DNA of 10,359 bases from an uncultured Clostridia bacterium (GCA_937886445.1 CALGBY010000019.1:1-10359), one strand, 5' to 3'; positions 1 to 7,742 are shown, counted from the first letter of the stretch. Notes: generated from the letters alone by a model not told the origin. Made by a program: numbers and translations.

Positions 1-63
1 ATGACGGAAAAGATGCTGAAAATGCATCGTTTTGAATTTAGAAACACACCCTGGATTTTATGA
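1..63 (+). other. Open frame entering from the left edge, possible 3' end of an upstream gene
   Basis: Frame 1 is open from the first base to a TGA at 61-63 and reads MTEKMLKMHRFEFRNTPWIL. It could be the tail of a plus-strand gene converging on the hybrid kinase, whose stop is at 58-60, or simply a chance open stretch. The other plus frames have stops at 2-4 and 33-35. No ribosome binding site can be judged because the window begins at the ATG. No hairpin terminator is visible for the kinase in these 57 bases. Confidence 0.15.
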
Positions 64-3000
64 CGCGCTGCCGCCCTGATCCGCCCTCAGTATCTCCGAA
101 AGAGCGCCCATCAGTTTCTCTACATCGATCGGCTTTGCCAGGTGGCCGTTCATGCCCGCGTTCATCGCGTTCTGCTTGTCCTCTTCAAAGGCGTTTGCCG
201 TCATGGCAACGATGGGGATGCCGGACAGCCGGGTATCCTCAAGCGCGCGGATCGCCTTCGTGGCTTCATAGCCGTTCATCCGGGGCATCTGGATATCCAT
301 CAGGATCAGGTCATACTGACCGGGCGCGGCGTTTTTGATCCTGTCAACGGCAACATCCCCGTCCTCCGCCGTATCAACGGTCATGCCTTCATCGGAAAGG
401 ATATCCACCGCGATCTCGCGGTTCAGCGCGTTGTCCTCAACAAGAAGCACCTTTTTGCCCTTCAGCGCGGAGCGGTCGATCTTCTGCACCGTTTCGGACG
501 CGGCCTGCCCGGGCGCGGATGCCTCCATTTCAAGGTGGATCGTCGTTCTCGTTCCCTCACCCGGCCTGCTCACGATATCGATCGTGCCGCCCAGCAGATC
601 CACCAGCCTCTTCGTGATGGCCATTCCCAGGCCCGTGCCCTGCACACCGGAGGCGGTGGATGTTTTTTCTCTTGAGAATTCCTCATAGATATGCTCAAGG
701 AATTCCTTCGACATCCCGATGCCGTTGTCCTCGATGATATAGTCATACCCGAAGCGGTTTTCACCGGCAGCCGCGGTCTCCCTGATGATAAAGCTGACCG
801 TTCCGCCGTCCGGCGTATACTTGACCGAGTTGCCGATGATGTTCGTCAGGATCCTGTCCGTATGGAAACGGTCGGCAAGGGCATACCTGTGCCGGATCCC
901 GCTGAAATCCTCACGGATGGTGAGCGTCTTCTGCATGGATTGTCTCACGATCGCCACAAGCTCCGCCGCGGCCTCCCGGATATCCGTCGTTTCATATTTG
1001 CACGCCACGCTGCCGGATTCGATCCTGGCCATATCCAGCACATCGTTGATGAGAGACAGCAGCTGTTTGCTGCCGATGCCGATCTTGTTCAGGCTGTCCT
1101 CCACCACCGCCTTGTCATCGATATGGGAAAGCGCGATATTGTTGAAGCCGATGATCGCGTTCATCGGTGTGCGGATATCGTGCGACATGTTGAACAGGAA
1201 GGTGGATTTTGCCTTGTTGGCGGCTTCCAGCTTATGGCTGTATTCCTTTTCCTTTTCGATCTCATCCGAAATATCCATGAAGGCAACGGTCGCTCTGGTG
1301 TTATCCGTGCCGCGCACGATGAAAACACGCATCGTTCTTACCGTGCCGTCAAAAACCTCCCGCACCGTAAAGGAGATCTCGCTTTCCGTTTCCAGTATGC
1401 GCATCACATTCGCGCTGTCGGACATTTCCTTCATCAGCGGCCTGTCGTCCGGGTGGATGTGCTTTTCAATAAAATCATCCATCGCCTTCTTGTTGCCTTC
1501 CATCGAGAAGACGTTCCGGAAGTAATGATTCATGTGCAGGATCTCGAAGCTGTTGTTCCGCAGATCTACGATGTAGGCCGAATTGAAGCTTTTCAGGAAA
1601 TACCCGAGATACACATTTCTTTCCCGTATCGTTTTTTCGGATATGGAGCGGTTGACTGCCAGAAAGATCAGCACCGCCACCAGCAGCGCCACAGCGATCA
1701 GGATCGCTAAATTGTCCCTGAAAAAGTCCGCCACGGTATAGTTGGCGCTCTTCGTGCTGAAATTCAGCTCGATGGCGTTCCGGGCCGACTGGCTGATCAG
1801 GTGATATCCCCTGTTCATCACCATGATCAGCTCATTGTTTTCGCTCAGGGCGGCATAGCATACCGGGCAGGGCGCGGTAAGCGGCATCAGCAGATACTCG
1901 TTCGCGTTCAGGCCTTCCTCGTTCAGGGCGTAAATGTGTGCCACCGCCCCGTCCGCCTCATGGTTCTTCACCGCGTCTGTCAGCGCCTTCACGGAAGACA
2001 GGGCAATGATCTCAGCCCCCGGAAAGTTTTCCTTCACATAGCTCAGGCCGGGACGGGTGCTGCCGGTCGCGATCCTTCTGATCTCCGCGTCGCTGCCGGT
2101 ATTGAGGGTCAAAAGCCCCATGGGGATATTCATGATCGTTTCCGATATCGCAAAGCCGTTCTTCTCCGCTTCATAATAGCTGTGATATTCCGGGCATATC
2201 ATGTCGATCTCACCGCTCTTCAGTGCCCGGTGCAGATCATCCATCGACGGATAAAGCACCCATTCGATCCTGATATCCGTGATATCCAGCAATTTGAAGA
2301 TCATATCCGTCATTTCAACATAAGCGCCGGAAACAGACCCATCCCCGCCCTCATAGGCATAGGGCGTATCGTTTTTCAGCCCGCCGATATGCAGCACGGG
2401 ATGGGCCGCGAGCCATTCCTTTTCCTCCCCTGAAAGCTGATAGGAGGAAAGCGACTCATTCAGGTATTTCTGCTGAAGGTTTGAAACCAGAAACGGGCTG
2501 ATATCGTTCATCATGCTTACCGCGTAGCTGATATCCTGAAGAAGATCCTGCCTGTCCGGCGCGATAGCAAAATACACGCCCCGGCTGCCGATCTCAAAAA
2601 GCGACACAAAGCCCGTACCGGGAGCGGTGTTGTTGATATTGAGTATATAATCGGCCTTTCCGGCGCGCACGGCGTCCCAGGCATCATCAAAGCCGCTGCA
2701 GTACACCTTTTCCACGGAAACGCCGTTTTCTTCCGCCCACCGGTCAAAGAGCGTTTCCTCAAAAGCCCCCTCCACGGTGGCCAGCCTTTTGCCGCGGAGC
2801 GCCGCGCTGTCCCGGCTGCTCTCCCCCGCGTTTTCCTGCAGGGTGGAAATATAGTAGTGCTCCTCGTTGAGCAGAAAATCATGGAACAGCACCTGTTCCT
2901 TCCGCTCGTCCGTCGCGATGACATTCGGCAGGATATCGATCTCTCCGCTCAGTAGCTGCCCGTAAAGATCGCTGAAATCTCCGTAAACATATTCGATATG

Positions 3001-3222
3001 CCAGTGGTTATAGGTGCCGATCTCGCAAAGCAGCTCATAGGTCAGGCCGGACTGCGCGTTCCCGTCCGCCCCGCCCTCCATAAAGTTTTCCATGGTAAAA
3101 TAGCCCACACGCACATTTTTACCCGTATGGGGTTCAGACGCGAAGGCCGTCAAAAATGAGCCTGCCGCGATCAGCACCGCGGCCAGTACGGATATCAACG
3201 CGTGTTTCATATGTTTTGCCAT
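58..3222 (-). CDS. Hybrid sensor histidine kinase with two tandem solute-binding (SBP_bac_3-like) domains, PAS-like domain and C-terminal receiver
   Basis: This is a membrane-bound sensor kinase of 1054 residues from the chosen start. Order of parts: signal peptide or N-terminal anchor (about 8-28); first venus-flytrap domain (about 36-255); second flytrap (about 276-490); transmembrane helix (about 504-524); PAS-like domain (about 538-655, with an HPDDRPLM motif); HisKA with SHDIRTP, phospho-acceptor His681; HATPase with N-box Asn798, DNGIG at 832-836 and GTGLG at 862-866; receiver with Glu929/Asp930, phospho-acceptor Asp976, Thr1008 and Lys1030. All key catalytic residues are present. The layout recalls BvgS/EvgS kinases, but the HPt domain those carry is missing: only about 10 residues follow the receiver. 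The first flytrap keeps the Arg (Arg107, in TDERKEQVLF) that in amino-acid-binding proteins contacts the ligand carboxylate; the second has no Arg at the matching place. Start: an ATG at 3255 is also in frame, but it has no ribosome binding site, whereas the ATG at 3222 follows AGGCGG by 7 bases and opens directly into the signal sequence. The gene is divergent from the second hybrid kinase. The ligand is unknown. Confidence 0.93.
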   Translation of the reverse strand: MAKHMKHALISVLAAVLIAAGSFLTAFASEPHTGKNVRVGYFTMENFMEGGADGNAQSGLTYELLCEIGTYNHWHIEYVYGDFSDLYGQLLSGEIDILPNVIATDERKEQVLFHDFLLNEEHYYISTLQENAGESSRDSAALRGKRLATVEGAFEETLFDRWAEENGVSVEKVYCSGFDDAWDAVRAGKADYILNINNTAPGTGFVSLFEIGSRGVYFAIAPDRQDLLQDISYAVSMMNDISPFLVSNLQQKYLNESLSSYQLSGEEKEWLAAHPVLHIGGLKNDTPYAYEGGDGSVSGAYVEMTDMIFKLLDITDIRIEWVLYPSMDDLHRALKSGEIDMICPEYHSYYEAEKNGFAISETIMNIPMGLLTLNTGSDAEIRRIATGSTRPGLSYVKENFPGAEIIALSSVKALTDAVKNHEADGAVAHIYALNEEGLNANEYLLMPLTAPCPVCYAALSENNELIMVMNRGYHLISQSARNAIELNFSTKSANYTVADFFRDNLAILIAVALLVAVLIFLAVNRSISEKTIRERNVYLGYFLKSFNSAYIVDLRNNSFEILHMNHYFRNVFSMEGNKKAMDDFIEKHIHPDDRPLMKEMSDSANVMRILETESEISFTVREVFDGTVRTMRVFIVRGTDNTRATVAFMDISDEIEKEKEYSHKLEAANKAKSTFLFNMSHDIRTPMNAIIGFNNIALSHIDDKAVVEDSLNKIGIGSKQLLSLINDVLDMARIESGSVACKYETTDIREAAAELVAIVRQSMQKTLTIREDFSGIRHRYALADRFHTDRILTNIIGNSVKYTPDGGTVSFIIRETAAAGENRFGYDYIIEDNGIGMSKEFLEHIYEEFSREKTSTASGVQGTGLGMAITKRLVDLLGGTIDIVSRPGEGTRTTIHLEMEASAPGQAASETVQKIDRSALKGKKVLLVEDNALNREIAVDILSDEGMTVDTAEDGDVAVDRIKNAAPGQYDLILMDIQMPRMNGYEATKAIRALEDTRLSGIPIVAMTANAFEEDKQNAMNAGMNGHLAKPIDVEKLMGALSEILRADQGGSAS

Positions 3223-3227
3223 AGCAG

Positions 3228-3235
3228 CACCGCCT
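3228..3235 (-). promoter_or_regulatory. Ribosome binding site deciding the start of the double-flytrap kinase
   Basis: On the minus strand AGGCGGTG precedes the ATG at 3222, with AGGCGG ending 7 bases before it. The alternative in-frame ATG at 3255 has no purine-rich match upstream, so the shorter protein is preferred. Confidence 0.6.
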
Positions 3236-3362
3236 ATATTACAGGTATAGCTCATTTTGCGGCCGGATATACCGGCGCGCTCTTTTTATGTGATACTCCG
3301 CCCGGGCAGGATCAGCTTACATCCGCGGGTCATGCTTCCTCTGCAACGCATACTTCATTTTG

Positions 3363-3391
3363 ATTATAACATAGCAGCCCTCCCATTTCAA
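3363..3391 (-). promoter_or_regulatory. Sigma-A-type promoter for the double-flytrap kinase
   Basis: Read on the minus strand, TTGAAA (3391-3386) is followed after exactly 17 bases by a perfect TATAAT (3368-3363). Transcription would start near 3356, giving a leader of about 134 bases before the ATG at 3222. The leader contains a small hairpin, GCCGG-5 nt-CCGGC, at 3262-3276. The match and spacing are close to consensus, but the site is predicted from sequence only. Confidence 0.75.
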
Positions 3392-3541
3392 CTTCCCGCA
3401 ATCAGGTATACAGGCACATTTTTTCGGCAAAAAAGCTGAAAAAGGAAGAAAAAACCGGGAAGTACATTTTTTGAACACTGCCGGCAGCCCCGGGGGCGCG
3501 CCGATCAGGCGTTTTTATACATTATATATGAAGATTATTCA

Positions 3542-3570
3542 TTGACACCGTTCCGCAAAGCGGATAAAAT
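3542..3570 (+). promoter_or_regulatory. Sigma-A-type promoter for the Cache hybrid kinase / binding-protein operon
   Basis: A perfect TTGACA at 3542-3547 is followed after 17 bases by TAAAAT at 3565-3570. Transcription would start near 3577, leaving a leader of about 96 bases before the ATG at 3673. The spacer holds the palindrome TCCGC-AAA-GCGGA (3552-3564), a possible operator lying between the -35 and -10 boxes. Apart from the two promoters I see nothing coding in the 450 bp between the divergent starts. Confidence 0.75.
3552..3564. promoter_or_regulatory. Palindrome in the promoter spacer, candidate operator
   Basis: TCCGC-AAA-GCGGA is a perfect 5-bp inverted repeat with a 3-base centre, placed wholly between the -35 and -10 boxes, where a bound protein would block RNA polymerase. 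It is short enough to arise by chance and I did not find a second copy at the opposite promoter. Confidence 0.3.
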
Positions 3571-3672
3571 AACATACGGACGATCGCAAATAACCGGATA
3601 TGTAATTTTCAGTATTCAAATCTTCCCCGGCTCCGCATCGGGGCACGGGGCGATAAAGGAACGGCATATAAG

Positions 3673-5892
3673 ATGACGGAAACGAAGAACAAGAGCAATA
3701 AAAGCAGGCTGTGGATCGCCGCCGGGGTCATTCTGGCGGTCGTGATCGCCGGGATACTGCTGGTGAGCGCGTATAACCGTAAGATCTCCGATCAGCTGTA
3801 TACCGAAAGAAGCCAGGGCCTGATCACCGTCACACGTAAAAGCGCGGACGGGCTGGACAGCCTGATAAGGAGCACCTGGGTATCCCTCGGCTCCGCTGAA
3901 AAGCTTTTGGGCTATGACAGCAAAGAGCATCCCGAGCTTTATGAAAAGGCAAGCCAGCTTGGCGACCGGGCCGTATGGCTGCAGGATTATCTGCAGCTGA
4001 GCCGGGATGAAAAAACCGGCAGCCTTGTGCTCCTGCTGGACAGCAATCTGAAGGTCTACTGCGGGGACGGTCATAAAAGCAGATGGGAAGAGATCGGCTT
4101 TTTGAATAACGATCGGGATATCTGCATCACCCGGTTGACTTATCAAAGCGAGGATGACAGCAGCATTTTCTTCATCCATAAGCTGAGCGAAAAGATCACC
4201 GTGGGAAAGACGCAGCTCACGCATGTCATCATCAATTTGCCTGTCAGTTCCTTTGCCGATATCTTCCGCGTTGAGGAATACCGGGATCAGAATTTCACCT
4301 ATGTGGTAGGCCGCGACGGTGAGCGCATGTGCCGGTATCAGCAGTCCGCATCCTTCATCGATACCTATAATGTACTGCATCTGCTGGAAGACGCGAAATA
4401 CACGGCGGGCAGCACGGCAGAGGATATCCGCCAATGCCTGATAGACGACAACAGCGGCAACTGCTGCATCTCCTTTGAGCATGACGGGGTCAGCTATTAC
4501 GCCGCCACGGCGAAGCTGAACGGAACGGACTGGCACATCATTTCCTTCGTGCCCACCGATATCCTGTCCGACACCGCCAAAATGTTCCGCACTTCCACCT
4601 ACACCTTCTTCATAGAGCTGTCCCTGCTGGTCCTCATCGCGGTCACCATCTGCATCGCGCTGGCCATATCCGCCACAAATCAGGCAAAGCTCAACCGCCG
4701 GCAGGAGGAAATGAATGTAAAGCTGGCGGAGGCCGCCGAAAAGGCCGAGGCCGCCAGCGCCGCCAAAACGGTGTTCCTTTCCAACATGTCCCACGATATC
4801 CGCACGCCCATCAACGGCATCATGGGCATGCTGGCCATCGCGCAGAAGGAAAAGAACGACCCCGGCAAGGTGCAGGAATGCCTTTCAAAGATCCAGGGCG
4901 CGGCCCAGCACCTGCTCTCCCTCATCAATGATGTGCTGGATATGTCCCGGATCGAATCCGGCAAGACGGTCATCGCGCACGATCCCATCAATATCCATAC
5001 GGTCACGGCCAACTGCCATTCCATCATCCGCGGCCAGCTGGATGACCGCGATCTGGAGCTGATCGTGGAAGAGGAAAGCATCACCCATCCGTGGCTGATC
5101 GGCGATGAGCTGCGCATCCGGCAGATCCTGATCAACATACTGGGCAACGCGGTCAAGTTCACCCCGGACGGCGGAAAGATATGGTTCAGGGTGAGTGAGA
5201 CCGCGGCGGACGCGGATACGGCAACGATACGGTACGAGATCCGGGATACCGGCATGGGCATGTCGCAGGAGTTTCTGGGCAGGATCTGGGACGCCTTTTC
5301 ACAGGCGGATGGCGGCGCCCGCAGCAAGTATAAGGGCACAGGCCTCGGCATGGCCATCACCAAGCAGTTTGTGGATCTGATGGGCGGCACCATATCCGTG
5401 CAAAGCGAGGTCAATGCAGGCAGCACCTTCACTGTGGAGCTTCCCCTGCCCATCGACAGATCCGGACATGTGAGCGAGGAGCTGCCGGAGAACATAGACA
5501 GTCTTGAAGGTATCCGCGCCCTGCTGGCGGAGGATAACGAACTGAACATGGAGATCGCCACGGAGCTTCTGGAGGATGAAGGCATGACGATCACGCCCGC
5601 CGTGAACGGGCGGCTCGCGGTGGAGCAGTTCCGCAATAATCCCCCCGGCACCTTCGATGTGATATTAATGGATATCATGATGCCCGTGATGGACGGTCTG
5701 GAGGCCACCCGCGCCATCCGCGCAACAGAAGGCCGCCCCGATGCCGCGGCCATCCCGATCATCGCCATGTCGGCCAACGCGTTTGAGGAGGATATCCGCA
5801 AATCTCTGGACGCGGGCATGAATGCGCATCTGAGCAAACCGATCAATCTGGACGAGGTCATGAAGACCATTTCCAATTATGTGAAGAAGTAA
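3673..5892 (+). CDS. Hybrid sensor histidine kinase with Cache-like extracellular domain and C-terminal receiver
   Basis: Membrane sensor kinase of 739 residues. A short basic N-terminus leads into TM1 (about 13-33). An extracellular domain of about 275 residues follows, ending at TM2 (about 311-333). The domain looks like a double Cache: it has the strand-turn motif YVVGRDGERM and, just before TM2, NGTDWHIISFVPTDIL, which resembles the usual Cache ending. An alpha-helical, Ala/Glu-rich linker (about 338-365) leads to HisKA with SHDIRTP (His374), then HATPase with N-box Asn488/Asn492, DTGMG at 525-529 and GTGLG at 555-559, and a receiver with Glu620/Asp621, Asp667, Ser700 in the Thr/Ser switch position and Lys722. 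All catalytic residues are present. There is no HAMP domain, no HPt and no output domain. The kinase core closely resembles that of the divergent kinase, so the two are probably paralogues with exchanged sensors. AAAGGA at 3655-3660 is the best ribosome binding site but lies 12 bases from the ATG, suggesting modest translation. It is the first gene of a likely two-gene operon with the binding protein downstream, a plausible ligand presenter. Confidence 0.93.
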   Translation: MTETKNKSNKSRLWIAAGVILAVVIAGILLVSAYNRKISDQLYTERSQGLITVTRKSADGLDSLIRSTWVSLGSAEKLLGYDSKEHPELYEKASQLGDRAVWLQDYLQLSRDEKTGSLVLLLDSNLKVYCGDGHKSRWEEIGFLNNDRDICITRLTYQSEDDSSIFFIHKLSEKITVGKTQLTHVIINLPVSSFADIFRVEEYRDQNFTYVVGRDGERMCRYQQSASFIDTYNVLHLLEDAKYTAGSTAEDIRQCLIDDNSGNCCISFEHDGVSYYAATAKLNGTDWHIISFVPTDILSDTAKMFRTSTYTFFIELSLLVLIAVTICIALAISATNQAKLNRRQEEMNVKLAEAAEKAEAASAAKTVFLSNMSHDIRTPINGIMGMLAIAQKEKNDPGKVQECLSKIQGAAQHLLSLINDVLDMSRIESGKTVIAHDPINIHTVTANCHSIIRGQLDDRDLELIVEEESITHPWLIGDELRIRQILINILGNAVKFTPDGGKIWFRVSETAADADTATIRYEIRDTGMGMSQEFLGRIWDAFSQADGGARSKYKGTGLGMAITKQFVDLMGGTISVQSEVNAGSTFTVELPLPIDRSGHVSEELPENIDSLEGIRALLAEDNELNMEIATELLEDEGMTITPAVNGRLAVEQFRNNPPGTFDVILMDIMMPVMDGLEATRAIRATEGRPDAAAIPIIAMSANAFEEDIRKSLDAGMNAHLSKPINLDEVMKTISNYVKK

Positions 5893-5943
5893 GCCGGTGT
5901 TCCTGCTCTCAAAGGCCTGATCACCGCTCTTACGATATTTTTC

Positions 5944-5951
5944 AAGGAGGT
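5944..5951 (+). promoter_or_regulatory. Strong ribosome binding site of the binding-protein gene
   Basis: AAGGAGGT matches the 16S rRNA anti-Shine-Dalgarno fully, with GGAGG ending 7 bases before the ATG at 5958. It is far stronger than the site of the kinase just upstream, so the secreted protein is expected in excess over the kinase if both are made from one mRNA. Confidence 0.9.
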
Positions 5952-5957
5952 ATCCCC

Positions 5958-7742
5958 ATGAAAAAACTGTTTGGTATCCTGTTGGCACTTACCCTGCTGG
6001 TTTCTCTGACGCCCGTCCACGCGGAGGAGCACGAACCGCTGACAATGGTAACAGCCAACTTTATTTCCAAGGAGCTGCTGGATGGATTTGCGGAATACGC
6101 ACCGGAAGTGAAATTTGAATTTGTTCCGTATAACGGCTCGAACATGACGGCTTATATGCGCAATTCCCTGAAGGCCGGAGATATCACCGATATCTACGCC
6201 ACCACCTACATGCAGGGCGCGGACGCGATGAAGGATAATCTGATAGACCTGAGCAAATACGGCTTCGTGAACAACTATACCGACGCCATGCTGCGCGGTG
6301 TGAATGTGGACGGCGGCATCTATCTGCTTCCCGCGTTTTACAATATCTTCGGCATCTATTACAACAAGACCGTATTTGAAAAATACGGCTGGGAGGTTCC
6401 GCAGAGCTTTGAGGAGCTGCTGGCGCTGAAAGAAAAATGCGAAGCGGAGGGCATCGAGGCATTCCGCTCCCGCATGGACCTGAACGGGTATATTTTCTCC
6501 TATCTGTTCGGTCTGGGCAACACCATGTTCTTTGACACCATGGAGGGCATGACCTGGAAACAGGATTTCCTGACCGGCAAGGCCAACGCCACCGGCACGC
6601 TGGAGCCCGTTTTGGAATATATGAAAAAGTGGATCGACGCGGGCTTCATCGATCAGAAGGATATCGGCACCAATGCCAGCAACCCCACCTTCATGGGCGG
6701 TCTGGCCGCCATGCATCTGTGCAACGCGTATTCCGTCAAATCCCTGGACTGGTCCGTGCGGGCTGATCATCCCGAATACGGCCTTCAGGAATACGGCATC
6801 ATCCCCTTCCTTTCCGAGGACGGCGAAAACAATATGCTGGTCTCCAATATCCAGCGCTTCTACGGCCTGAGCAAGGAACTGGAAAAGCCCGGCAACGAGC
6901 AGAAGCTGGCCGACGCACTGAAGTTCATCGAATACATTTCCACTGAAATGGGCAGTACACTGATGGGTGCCAACGGCAGCACCGTGCTTTCCACTCTGGT
7001 CAGCAGCAAGATCAGCGATGACAGCTTCTATGCAGAGGTCATGGATTATGTGGAGGAAGGCCAGATCACAAGCTATGTCTGGGCCGGATGGGAAGATATC
7101 GTCAATGAGATGGCGGATGTGCTGCATGAGTTCGTCCGCGGCAACATCGATATCCCCGGCGTTTGCGCGGCGTTCGATCAGATCCGGGACAATTACCTCG
7201 CAAACGGCTATGCTCATGTTGCCATTTCCACAGATGATCTGGATATAGAGGATATCGCCCGTCTGACCGGCATCGCCCAGATCAGAGCAACAGGCGCGGA
7301 TGTGGCCATCATGTCCCTGCCCGGTTTCTGCGGTTTCGAAAAAATCATCGATCGCGAGGGCTATACCAGCATGCATAATTCCAAGGGCATCTGCGGAAAG
7401 CTGTATGCCGGCCAGAGGATCGGCACAGAAGAGATCAATTCGGTCCGCCAGTCCGGCAAGCAGCTGGATACGATCACCATGACCGGCAAAGAGATCAGAG
7501 AGCTGGCGGAAAAGGGTCTTAAGCTGTTTGAAAGTCAGACCGAGAATTTCCGGTACATTCTTGTCGTAAAGGATGACGCGGAGCTGGCGGACGATACCAC
7601 TTATACGGTCGTTTTTGCCGACGGCGAGATCGACGGTCTTGCCGAGGGCTCCTTCACAGCGCTGGAGATCACCCCCTTCCAGGTGCTGTCCGATTACTTC
7701 ACGGAGCTTGGCACCTTCGGAAAAGAGGATCTCCGCTGGTGA
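5958..7742 (+). CDS. Secreted solute-binding protein fused to a 5'-nucleotidase C-terminal-like domain
   Basis: Protein of 594 residues. Residues 1-22 form a signal peptide (MKKL start, hydrophobic core, cleavage likely after VHA); no lipobox cysteine is present. Residues about 27-425 resemble ABC-type extracellular solute-binding proteins (family 1): near the N-terminus LTMVTANF and the GDITDIYATTYM stretch, then the hallmark YYNKTVFEKYGW-VPQSFEELL (134-154). Residues about 430-590 resemble the C-terminal substrate-binding domain of 5'-nucleotidases such as UshA: TGIAQIRATGADVAIMS (437-453), LYAGQRIGTEEIN (482-494), DTITMTGKEIRELAEKGL (504-521) and DDTTYTVVFADGEIDGLAEG (545-564). The metallophosphoesterase half that does catalysis in that family is missing, and the usual Asn and Arg of its NxGGxR motif are replaced (SLPGFCGF), so enzyme activity is not expected. 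No permease or ATPase gene is near. It follows a hybrid kinase by 65 bp without a visible terminator, so a role in binding a ligand for that kinase is the best inference. Family-1 binding proteins usually take sugars; the second domain hints at a nucleotide-like or other ligand. The C-terminal domain call rests on motif resemblance only. Confidence 0.85.
   Translation: MKKLFGILLALTLLVSLTPVHAEEHEPLTMVTANFISKELLDGFAEYAPEVKFEFVPYNGSNMTAYMRNSLKAGDITDIYATTYMQGADAMKDNLIDLSKYGFVNNYTDAMLRGVNVDGGIYLLPAFYNIFGIYYNKTVFEKYGWEVPQSFEELLALKEKCEAEGIEAFRSRMDLNGYIFSYLFGLGNTMFFDTMEGMTWKQDFLTGKANATGTLEPVLEYMKKWIDAGFIDQKDIGTNASNPTFMGGLAAMHLCNAYSVKSLDWSVRADHPEYGLQEYGIIPFLSEDGENNMLVSNIQRFYGLSKELEKPGNEQKLADALKFIEYISTEMGSTLMGANGSTVLSTLVSSKISDDSFYAEVMDYVEEGQITSYVWAGWEDIVNEMADVLHEFVRGNIDIPGVCAAFDQIRDNYLANGYAHVAISTDDLDIEDIARLTGIAQIRATGADVAIMSLPGFCGFEKIIDREGYTSMHNSKGICGKLYAGQRIGTEEINSVRQSGKQLDTITMTGKEIRELAEKGLKLFESQTENFRYILVVKDDAELADDTTYTVVFADGEIDGLAEGSFTALEITPFQVLSDYFTELGTFGKEDLRW

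Noticed and set aside
142..2433. Several plus-strand frames (e.g. 142-675, 691-1710, 785-1525, 1801-2433) opposite the first kinase
   Set aside because: Shadows of the kinase, with compositions typical of antisense translation and no ribosome binding sites.
3262..3276. GCCGG-5 nt-CCGGC dyad in the leader of the first kinase, considered as a riboswitch or attenuator
   Set aside because: A single 5-bp stem without an alternative pairing partner or terminator; too little to call a regulatory RNA.
3257..3439. 60-residue plus-strand frame in the divergent region
   Set aside because: No ribosome binding site, composition not protein-like, and it overlaps the minus-strand promoter and leader.
3498..3516. 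Hairpin CGCC-GATCA-GGCG followed by TTTTT
   Set aside because: The stem is only 4-5 bp and there is no plus-strand transcript upstream for it to terminate.
3616..5876. 392- and 398-residue minus-strand open frames opposite the Cache kinase
   Set aside because: They overlap a kinase with all catalytic motifs intact and show no motifs of their own.
5877..7376. 499-residue open frame on the minus strand opposite the binding protein
   Set aside because: Mirror frame of a clear gene with a signal peptide and perfect ribosome binding site; the product has low-complexity His/Ile/Gly/Val composition typical of antisense frames.
5958..7742. Annotation of the fusion as an active 5'-nucleotidase
   Set aside because: The metallophosphoesterase domain with its metal ligands is missing; only the C-terminal domain is resembled.
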